A DNA stretch of 64,000 nucleotides from DAOUBP01 sp964474695 (GTDB lineage: Bacteria; Chloroflexota; Anaerolineae; CG2-30-64-16): contig CAYYTK010000002.1 in assembly GCA_964474695.1 (NCBI GenBank), positions 124,001-188,000 of the forward strand. The letters run 5' to 3'. Shown here piece by piece: positions 1-5,669 of the stretch. The translations under genes and the position numbers were made by a program. Under the pieces are notes generated by a model. That model did no database searches. It was not told where the DNA came from and worked only from the letters and a program-made list of their open reading frames with translations. How positions within the stretch are numbered: the first letter of the stretch is position 1; each line of letters begins with the position of its first letter.

Positions 1-373
1 AGTTTTTTTCCAGACGGCCGATAATCCATTCCTGCACCGGCATATTCTTGATCAAATGCTCTTCGATCAGGCGCGAAACCATGTCCGGCGTGACGTTGGC
101 ATAGGTGATGCGGGGCTGGCCCGCTTGCTCGATATCGACGAGCGGCTCCTTCACGCATTGGCCGATGCAGCCGACCGTCGTCACGTGGGCGTCGATCTTG
201 CGGGCTGCCAACTCCGCCAGGATCGCATGCATCGTATCGCGTGCGCCGGCCGCAATCCCACAGGTGCCCATGCCCACAGTAATCGTGGTGCCTGTATCGA
301 GGCGCGTCTTCAGCACCTGCTGGGCCTCGTCCCGCACGCGCTTCAAATCCTCCAACGATTTCAACTTCGGCAT
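1..373 (-). CDS. 2Fe-2S ferredoxin-like protein (partial, runs off left edge)
   Basis: The reading frame starts at the ATG at 373 and is still open at base 1, so only the first 124 codons are present. The product begins MPKLKSLEDLKRVRDEA and carries a cysteine set typical of thioredoxin-fold [2Fe-2S] ferredoxins: a Cys in MGTCGIAAGA near residue 38 and two more in VGCIGQC near residue 70. Such domains occur as small separate proteins or as the N-terminal part of NuoF/HydB-type flavoprotein subunits in NADH-linked hydrogenase and dehydrogenase complexes. The start overlaps the end of the upstream ATPase gene by 13 bases, implying coupled translation. The NuoE-like gene two positions upstream supports an NAD-linked electron-transfer operon. 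Whether this is a free-standing ferredoxin or the front of a larger subunit cannot be told from the window. Confidence 0.8.
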   Translation of the reverse strand, partial: MPKLKSLEDLKRVRDEAQQVLKTRLDTGTTITVGMGTCGIAAGARDTMHAILAELAARKIDAHVTTVGCIGQCVKEPLVDIEQAGQPRITYANVTPDMVSRLIEEHLIKNMPVQEWIIGRLEKN

Positions 374-927
374 AGTTGAGTCTCCCCTTCCGCCAAAAAC
401 TCAGCCAACCACTGCGCCACAACCGGATGGTTCAGAGATAACCCATCCAATTCGGCACGAATGGCCGCTGTATCGAACTCGAATACCCCGTCATGATCAG
501 GATCCAGGTCTGTTCTCACCCGGTGCTCATAGACTAATTCGGGCGCATGCTGTGAAAGCAAGAAGGAAAGCAATGTGCCCGCCATGTCACCGAGGGGTTG
601 CCGATCAGGGTGCCCCCATTGAAACACCGCTCGCACCGTGGCGCCCAACCCGGGCTGTGATGAGATGGTCATCCGGCCGCCGGCCTGCTCCGCAGCCATC
701 GCGTAAAGCGGCAGCCCCAAACCGACATGACGAGTTGTGCGAGTGGTATAGAACGGATCCGTAACCCTGGCCACCACGTCATCGTCCATGCCCCGACCGT
801 TATCCGTCACGCTGATGCTCAAACGGTCAGCCGGCCGGTTCTCGTCAATCAGCAAGATCACACGAGTAGCGCCTGCCTCCACGGTGTTCTGCAGGATATC
901 CAGCACATGCAAGGCCAGGTCAAGCAT
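361..927 (-). CDS. HATPase-fold ATP-binding protein of the hydrogenase-type cluster
   Basis: This 188-residue protein contains a GHKL (histidine-kinase-like) ATPase domain and no receiver or dimerisation histidine domain. An N-box-like segment (LQNTVEAGA, residues 13-21) is followed by a G1 box (DNGRGMDDD) and a G2 box (HVGLGLPLYA), all intact. The C-terminal 80 residues are not recognised. Small GHKL proteins of this kind are known next to NuoE/NuoF-like subunits of NAD-linked [FeFe] hydrogenase clusters, where their role is unclear. A regulatory kinase acting on a partner protein is one possibility. It overlaps the downstream ferredoxin gene and follows the NuoE-like gene by 42 bases, so it almost certainly belongs to the same transcript. 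Confidence 0.75.
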   Translation of the reverse strand: MLDLALHVLDILQNTVEAGATRVILLIDENRPADRLSISVTDNGRGMDDDVVARVTDPFYTTRTTRHVGLGLPLYAMAAEQAGGRMTISSQPGLGATVRAVFQWGHPDRQPLGDMAGTLLSFLLSQHAPELVYEHRVRTDLDPDHDGVFEFDTAAIRAELDGLSLNHPVVAQWLAEFLAEGETQLCRS

Positions 928-969
928 ACAGCGCCGCCGCTGCTTGCAATGTTCGCAGCACGATAACCG

Positions 970-1443
970 TTACCCCAAGGTCTCCAACTGCCCCACGAGG
1001 CTATTGGGGGTCAACCGGCCGTACACCTTCTCGTCCACAACGGCAACCGGGGCCAGTCCACAGGACCCCAGGCAGTAAACGATCTCCATCGTGTACTCGT
1101 AATCTGAGGACGTGCCGCCGGCAGGCACATTCAACTGCTTCTCGACCGCCTCGATGCACTTTGCAGCGCCGCGCACGTGGCACGCCGTGCCATCGCAGAC
1201 ACGGATCAAATGCTTGCCGCGGCGGGTGAGGCGGAATTGCGCATAGAACGTGGCCACACCGATCAGTTGGCTGACCGGGAAGCCTGTGCGCTTGGAGATC
1301 TCCTCAAGCACCTCTCTAGGCAGGTAGCCATAGATGTCCTGTGCATGCTGGAGAATCGGAATAACGGCGCCCTTCTGGCCGGCATAATCTTCCAAGACCT
1401 TCGCCAAAGGAGCCATGTCCAAAGTAATCGGTTCTTCTGTCAT
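970..1443 (-). CDS. NuoE/HydC-like NADH dehydrogenase 24 kDa-type [2Fe-2S] subunit
   Basis: The 157-residue product matches the NuoE (24 kDa) family: a helical N-terminal part (VLEDYAGQKGAVIPILQHAQ) and a thioredoxin-like C-terminal part with the four cluster ligands in CDGTACHVRGA and CLGSCGLAP. In complex I and in bifurcating hydrogenases this subunit carries one [2Fe-2S] cluster and works with the NADH-binding NuoF/HydB subunit. An upstream in-frame extension to 1551 exists. The ATG at 1443 is preferred because it has an AGGA ribosome site, and because a promoter-like sequence and a Rex-like palindrome lie inside the extension. The absence of other complex I genes and the neighbouring DRTGG, PHP and HATPase genes favour a soluble hydrogenase- or formate dehydrogenase-type complex over respiratory complex I. 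Confidence 0.85.
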   Translation of the reverse strand: MTEEPITLDMAPLAKVLEDYAGQKGAVIPILQHAQDIYGYLPREVLEEISKRTGFPVSQLIGVATFYAQFRLTRRGKHLIRVCDGTACHVRGAAKCIEAVEKQLNVPAGGTSSDYEYTMEIVYCLGSCGLAPVAVVDEKVYGRLTPNSLVGQLETLG

Positions 1444-1470
1444 CGCGTTGACATTCCTGGTCTTTTGATG

Positions 1471-1500
1471 ATTAGCTGCAAACGCTTTGCCTATGGTCAA
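1471..1500 (-). promoter_or_regulatory. Putative promoter of the NuoE-like gene
   Basis: On the minus strand TTGACC (1500-1495) is followed after 18 bases by GCTAAT (1476-1471), placing transcription start about 20 bases before the ATG at 1443. The -10 match is moderate (4 of 6). Confidence 0.4.
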
Positions 1501-1525
1501 ATCGCTTGCGCGACACACGTCGATT

Positions 1526-1543
1526 TTGTGAGATAGTTCACTA
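1526..1543. promoter_or_regulatory. Rex-like operator palindrome
   Basis: TTGTGAGATAGTTCACTA has the Rex half-site geometry GTGA-N6-TCAC and matches most positions of the known Rex consensus TTGTGAA-N4-TTCACAA. Rex is an NADH/NAD+-sensing repressor that often controls hydrogenase and fermentation genes. The site lies about 85 bases upstream of the NuoE-like start, just upstream of the putative -35. Binding is an inference. Confidence 0.4.
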
Positions 1544-1603
1544 ATCGGCATTTCATTAGCATACCACGCGGTGTCCTAGACAGCTATGACATGGGTCATA
1601 TGA

Positions 1604-2410
1604 TCACGGCAGTGCAAATTGTCGCGCCTGCAATGCTTCGGATAGAGCAGCCACCTCACGTGCGGCAACGTCCACCTGCAATGCACGCGTGATCTCATTG
1701 AGGCGATGGGCATCACCGCCGCGCACCAGGGGCCAGGCTGCCAGCTCAGGATACTGGCTCACCAGGCCGGCGGGATCGGTCAAGCGAAAAATCTCAAGTG
1801 CGGGGACGGCCAGGCCGTGGGGCACGAAACCAAGATTAGCCAGCAGGCTGAATGAGGGGCGATCGATATGGGCCGGGATGGCCAGGCCGCCCAACGAATT
1901 CACGCGGCGAATGACCTCACCCAAAGCCAGATCGGTGGAGGTGAGCAGCAGCCGAGACTCGGTCCGGACATAGTCCCCGTCAGCATCCACTACGAACTGC
2001 GCGCCCAGCATATCTTCAAGGTTCTGCTGGTCCGGCAGATGATCGAAGACCTGTCCTTGCCATGTCAGCACCTGCTCCAGGGTATCGAACAGGCAAAGGA
2101 CATGCACTTCTTCGCGGGTTTGCACCTCCATGCCTGGGAGCACCACCAACCCGGTGCCCGCAGCCGCCTGCATCACTGCGGCGCAGTTGGCCGCCGCGTT
2201 GTGATCGGTGATCGCGATCAAACCCAGGCCCAACGCCAGCGCCTGGCGGACGATCAGAGGGGGAATCATCTCCACCTCGGCGCACGGGGAAAGGGCTGTG
2301 TGAACGTGTAAGTCGGCGTAGAACGGACGAACGACGAAGGACGAAGGACGGGGGATCGGCGAACTTACCAGAAGTCCGTCTTCCGTCTTTGGTCTTTCGT
2401 CGTGTGTCAC
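1604..2410 (-). CDS. PHP-domain metal-dependent phosphoesterase
   Basis: A PHP domain begins with FYADLHVHTALSPCAEVEM, where HVH is the first metal-binding motif. It continues with AITDHNAAAN and ends with VRGGDAHRLNEI, giving the metal ligands of the trinuclear PHP fold. Relatives act as phosphatases or phosphodiesterases; the substrate here is unknown. The GTG at 2410 overlaps the stop of the preceding DRTGG gene (GTGTGA), so translational coupling is likely. An ATG at 2431 is an alternative. The first 30 or so residues are encoded by a degenerate inverted repeat (2331-2403) and are unlike family members, which start directly at the metal motif. PHP genes recur next to DRTGG and NuoE-like genes in hydrogenase-type clusters. 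Confidence 0.75.
   Translation of the reverse strand: MTHDERPKTEDGLLVSSPIPRPSSFVVRPFYADLHVHTALSPCAEVEMIPPLIVRQALALGLGLIAITDHNAAANCAAVMQAAAGTGLVVLPGMEVQTREEVHVLCLFDTLEQVLTWQGQVFDHLPDQQNLEDMLGAQFVVDADGDYVRTESRLLLTSTDLALGEVIRRVNSLGGLAIPAHIDRPSFSLLANLGFVPHGLAVPALEIFRLTDPAGLVSQYPELAAWPLVRGGDAHRLNEITRALQVDVAAREVAALSEALQARQFALP
2331..2403. repeat. Inverted degenerate 7-bp repeat element inside the PHP gene start
   Basis: The left arm is built from GGACGAA-type 7-mers (2331-2355) and the right arm from CCGTCTT-type 7-mers (2379-2403). The right arm, reverse-complemented, matches the left at about 20 of 25 positions. The element encodes the N-terminal extension of the PHP protein. Confidence 0.7.
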
Positions 2411-2748
2411 ACTCGCACTCCCAGCTCCCAAAGCCGGCCCACCACCTCGTACGAGTTCAACGCGGTGGTCAGGATCGGGATGCCTTCCTGATCAGCCTTT
2501 ACCAGCGCCTCAGGAGCCACCGGCTTACCTTCAGTCACGATCACGCCGGCCAGCTCGTTCAAGCTGGCCACCGCGACGACATTCAGGTGACCCTGAAGGG
2601 TGACCCACAGATTCCCCTTTTCAGCGCCGGCCATCGCACAACTCAATAAATCGGTGGTGTAGCCGCCGGAAACTTCAACATCCAGACCGCGATGGCCCGC
2701 GCCCACGGTTAATTCCAGTGCCTCAACGATTTCCGTCAGTCTCCTCAC
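2407..2748 (-). CDS. DRTGG-domain protein
   Basis: A 113-residue protein consisting almost wholly of a DRTGG-like domain, with the glycine-containing stretch EVSGGYTTDLLSCAMAG near residues 26-42 and a conserved VIVTEGKPVAPEALVKADQEGIPILTT segment. DRTGG domains occur in phosphotransacetylase and in CBS-containing regulatory proteins, and as stand-alone partners of hydrogenase clusters; ligand binding is assumed but not proven. It overlaps the 3' end of the CBS-ATPase gene by 26 bases and its stop overlaps the start of the PHP gene. A second DRTGG gene lies at 3673-4035, so the cluster holds two paralogues on either side of the CBS-ATPase. Confidence 0.75.
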   Translation of the reverse strand: MRRLTEIVEALELTVGAGHRGLDVEVSGGYTTDLLSCAMAGAEKGNLWVTLQGHLNVVAVASLNELAGVIVTEGKPVAPEALVKADQEGIPILTTALNSYEVVGRLWELGVRV

Positions 2749-3673
2749 GAGTCCTTCCTTCCCCTTTCAGATAAAACACGGCTTCCAGCTTGGTGCCGCG
2801 CGGCGGCCATGAGTCCAGGTGCATCTCATCGGCGCACGATTGGATGTTGCACAGCCCCATGCCTGCACCAAAACCCATCTCACGAATCCAGTCCGGTGCA
2901 GTGGAGTAGCCTGGCTGCATCGCCTGGATCATGTCATCGATGCCGGGGCCGCGATCATAGGCCAGGATGGCGATCAGGTCGGGGTTGATCTCGGCCACCA
3001 GGTTGCCGCCATCGGCGCTATGGATCACGATGTTCATCTCGGCCTCATAGGAGGAAATCGCCACGCGGCGCACGACACGCGGGTCGATGCCGAGACGGTT
3101 GAGAGCCTGCTTGAGCTGGCTGGAAGCACGCCCCGCGCGTGTGAAATCCCGATGAGGCACCTCATAACGCAAAATCAGGCTGGTGCGATCCGAAACAAGA
3201 TCTTCGAATACATGCCGCACGCGCTGCCGTCGGATTTCCTCTTCGTGATAGGCTCGTTCAAGAGCTCGCAGCACGCCGCGCGTAATGTCGCCCGGCGTCA
3301 GGATGCCCACCAGGCGGCCTTCGTCGTCCACTACCGGGAGACGCCCCACCGCGGCCCGCGCGAATACATTCAGCGCGTGCACGCCGGACTCGCGTTCGCC
3401 CACCGTGTGGAGCAAGGTGGTCATATATTTGTTGACCGGCGCATCCAGGTCATCGACTTCCAATGCACGGATGACATCTTCGATGCTGACTATGCCGGCC
3501 AGATGACCATCGCTCAACACCGGAAGTCCCGAGATGCCGCGATCGCGCAAGAGGGCTTTGACTGCGCGCATGCTGATCTCCGGCGTTGCCGTGATCAGGT
3601 CGCGGGTCATGAGGTCGCCAATTTTGAGCTCGTAGACGAGCTCTTGGGCTTTGAAGATTTGAGAGGGAGCCAT
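2723..3673 (-). CDS. Two-CBS plus GHKL ATPase sensor protein
   Basis: The 316-residue protein joins a CBS pair (IGDLMTRDLITATPEISM to about residue 125) to a C-terminal GHKL/RsbW-type ATPase domain. In that domain VAISSYEAEMNIVIHSA is the N-box region, YDRGPGIDD the G1 box and GFGAGMGLCNIQS the G2 box. CBS pairs bind adenosyl ligands such as AMP, ATP or SAM, so the protein may couple energy charge to an anti-sigma-like or kinase activity; this is inference. The ATG at 3673 shares one base with the stop of the upstream DRTGG gene (TGATG). An ATG at 3700 is possible but would overlap further. Its position between two DRTGG genes suggests a multi-protein sensor. Confidence 0.8.
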   Translation of the reverse strand: MAPSQIFKAQELVYELKIGDLMTRDLITATPEISMRAVKALLRDRGISGLPVLSDGHLAGIVSIEDVIRALEVDDLDAPVNKYMTTLLHTVGERESGVHALNVFARAAVGRLPVVDDEGRLVGILTPGDITRGVLRALERAYHEEEIRRQRVRHVFEDLVSDRTSLILRYEVPHRDFTRAGRASSQLKQALNRLGIDPRVVRRVAISSYEAEMNIVIHSADGGNLVAEINPDLIAILAYDRGPGIDDMIQAMQPGYSTAPDWIREMGFGAGMGLCNIQSCADEMHLDSWPPRGTKLEAVFYLKGEGRTREETDGNR

Positions 3674-4035
3674 CACCCGCAATCGCTCATGCGCCTGCAA
3701 GCCGGCAGGCCGGCCGCCAACAGGCGGCCGCAGGTTTCGAACATCGTCAGGTCAGTGCACAGGAAAGGAATGCCTATCTCCTCAGCAAGCGCCCGTGTAT
3801 CCGGAGGCGGCACCTTGCCGCGCACCATCAGAATGACCGCTACATCGGCCATTTCCGCGGTGCGGACAACCTGCGGGTTCGCCAGACCGGAAACCAGCAA
3901 CGCCTGCGATAGATCATAGCGCAGCGCATCACTCATCAGATCAGCGGCAAAACCGGCGCGCACATCGAGGTCAAGATTCAGGCCTGAAGAAATCAAGCGA
4001 GCCTGCGCCACCTTCAGTACTTCGCTTACGCGCAT
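3673..4035 (-). CDS. DRTGG-domain protein (first gene of cluster)
   Basis: A 120-residue DRTGG-type protein, paralogous to the product of 2407-2748. It has FAADLMSDALRYDLSQALLVSGLANPQVVRTAEM in the first half and VILMVRGKVPPPDTRALAEEIGIPFLCTD in the second. The ATG at 4035 is chosen over an upstream in-frame start at 4068 because a strong AAAGGAG site sits just before it. It is the first gene of the overlapping cluster that runs to the left edge, so it probably responds to the same signal as the NAD-linked electron-transfer genes. No catalytic residues are evident, and a ligand-binding or scaffolding role is the best guess. Confidence 0.75.
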   Translation of the reverse strand: MRVSEVLKVAQARLISSGLNLDLDVRAGFAADLMSDALRYDLSQALLVSGLANPQVVRTAEMADVAVILMVRGKVPPPDTRALAEEIGIPFLCTDLTMFETCGRLLAAGLPACRRMSDCG

Positions 4036-4060
4036 AAAACTCCTTTTGCGCCACACCTGA

Positions 4061-4078
4061 CGCGCCAAGCTTGGCGCG
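4061..4078. other. 18-bp perfect palindrome between LCP and DRTGG genes
   Basis: CGCGCCAAGCTTGGCGCG reads the same on both strands and could form a 7-bp stem with a 4-base loop. It may be a terminator without a U-tract for the LCP gene or a binding site. Its CTTGGCGC core also appears in the long hairpin at 5608-5650. Confidence 0.5.
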
Positions 4079-4095
4079 CCGCGTAGGACTCTGGG

Positions 4096-5532
4096 TTACT
4101 GCACCGATGCCTGGTCCTGCCCAACGATCAAGGTCAGATCAACATCAGCAGATGCCGGCTCCGAAAGGATGCGATCGGCAGGTATCGCGAACCGGCGCGC
4201 CAATTCTTCCAGTGTTGCCGGCGCCGTTTCACCATGCGACACAAGCCAGGTCTCAGCGTAGTCAGCGCGCTCCGCATTGCCGACAGTCACGACGTTGAAA
4301 CCTGCAGTGATGAGAGCGGCCTGCGTCTTGGAGGCAAGCCCTTTCTCCAGGGTCCCGTTGAGGATCAGAATGCGTGCAGCCTCAGCCTGGATCGTCTGGC
4401 GCACAACTTCTTCGGGCGATGGGCCTGCAACAGTGTCGGAAAAGATCGCGTCCGCGGCCGCGCGCACTTTGTTCATGTCCGGGATCAGCACATAACCAAG
4501 GTTCGGATCGTTGGGATCAACCGTACCCATTTTTTGATCGATGACAACACGCGTCATGTTATCTAGATCTACCTTGTCCGCCAACCGCGCCAGGGCAATC
4601 GCCTTATCGATGGGCATGTTGGTCTGCACTGAATTCGTCATCGCAATCGCCAGACGAGGCAAGCGAGGCAACAACGATTCGAGTTGGCCGGGTTGCATCA
4701 GTTTGTCTTTGAGCGCCATAATCACTTGCTGCTGGCGTCCAGCGCGCATGTAATCGTTATCGGCATGCCGGGTGCGCGCGTACTTCAGCGCCAACGCACC
4801 ATCCATGTGCTGCCGGCCGGCCGGAATGTAAAGCGGATCAAATCCATAGTTTTGATCAGGATACTCCGGGTCACTGATCGCGTACGGGACGTCGATATCA
4901 ACCCCGCCGACCAGGTCTATGACCTGGGTGAAACCTTCGAAGTTAATCCGCACGTAGTAGTCAATCGGATAGCCGATCAACTCAGATATGGCGTCACTCA
5001 AAAAGACCGGCCCACCGCCGGGCACGCCCCGCGCCTCGCCGATGGGATGCACCATATTGATTTTGACCTCGCTGTTCAAGGATGAAGGCCGGACTTTGAG
5101 ATCACGTGGTATGGATAGCATGCCCGCCGCGCCAGTTTGCGGATTCACACTCAGCACGATAATGCTGTCGGTCAGATGTTGAGCCACGCTTTGCCCGGGA
5201 CGGGCATCCACCCCAACAATCAACACCGTCGTGCGACCGACCGCCACGGGCGCCGCTTCCTGCACACGTCGCGTTAACGGTTCGAACAGAGCGCTTGCGC
5301 CTGTGGCCGCCGGTCCCCCCGCGCTGGATGCCGACCGAACAATCCTGGGCAGTTCCAGCGGAGGCATGTCCGGCGCTTGGGCCATGGCCATTTGACCCCA
5401 AGCCAGGAACAAGTAAGCGACATAGGCAAATGCGGCCACAAAGACCATCAGTAACGCGCCAAACAGCAGCCCCGCCCAAACAGGACGCGGCGCGGGCCGC
5501 ACTGCACGTTGAGATTCAAGTATGTTCATCAT
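4096..5532 (-). CDS. LytR-CpsA-Psr (LCP) family cell-wall glycopolymer transferase
   Basis: LCP enzymes move lipid-linked glycopolymers onto peptidoglycan or another envelope acceptor outside the membrane. The 478-residue product has a cytoplasmic N-terminus, one membrane segment (WAGLLFGALLMVFVAAFAYV, about residues 19-38) and an LCP domain. The LCP domain shows VLIVGVDAR, LTDSIIVLSVNP, MLSIPRDLKV, FEGFTQVIDLVGGVDIDVP and the conserved YARTRHADNDYMRAGRQQQV. A LytR_C domain follows (AARILILNGTLEKGLASKTQAALITAGFNVV). The ATG at 5532 follows a clear -10 box by only six bases, so the mRNA is probably leaderless or nearly so. It fits the surface-glycan genes further along the window. Confidence 0.9.
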   Translation of the reverse strand: MMNILESQRAVRPAPRPVWAGLLFGALLMVFVAAFAYVAYLFLAWGQMAMAQAPDMPPLELPRIVRSASSAGGPAATGASALFEPLTRRVQEAAPVAVGRTTVLIVGVDARPGQSVAQHLTDSIIVLSVNPQTGAAGMLSIPRDLKVRPSSLNSEVKINMVHPIGEARGVPGGGPVFLSDAISELIGYPIDYYVRINFEGFTQVIDLVGGVDIDVPYAISDPEYPDQNYGFDPLYIPAGRQHMDGALALKYARTRHADNDYMRAGRQQQVIMALKDKLMQPGQLESLLPRLPRLAIAMTNSVQTNMPIDKAIALARLADKVDLDNMTRVVIDQKMGTVDPNDPNLGYVLIPDMNKVRAAADAIFSDTVAGPSPEEVVRQTIQAEAARILILNGTLEKGLASKTQAALITAGFNVVTVGNAERADYAETWLVSHGETAPATLEELARRFAIPADRILSEPASADVDLTLIVGQDQASVQ

Positions 5533-5537
5533 CGGCA

Positions 5538-5566
5538 ATTATATCCTCGCGACTTGAATGCAACAA
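5538..5566 (-). promoter_or_regulatory. Promoter of the LCP gene (leaderless)
   Basis: On the minus strand TTGTTG (5566-5561), 17 bases, then TATAAT (5543-5538). The ATG at 5532 begins six bases after the -10 box, so transcription should start at or near the start codon. Confidence 0.65.
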
Positions 5567-5607
5567 ACCGGCAGTCCTTTCAAAAGAGCTGTCGGGTCGT
5601 TGCATTA

Positions 5608-5650
5608 AACGGCTTGGCGCCGTCCGATAATCGGACGGCGCCAAGCCGTT
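5608..5650. other. Perfect 20-bp stem hairpin
   Basis: The sequence 5608-5627 is exactly complementary to 5631-5650 with a three-base loop. It lies 20 bases beyond the stop of the propeller gene (minus strand) and upstream of the LCP promoter. No T-run follows on either strand. It could be a terminator, an RNA-stabilising structure or a palindromic repeat. Confidence 0.7.
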
Positions 5651-5669
5651 AATAGTTCCACGAAACCGG

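Noticed and set aside
1444..1551. Longer start for the NuoE-like gene at 1551
   Set aside because: The extension is unlike the family and contains the putative promoter and the Rex-like site; the ATG at 1443 has a ribosome site.
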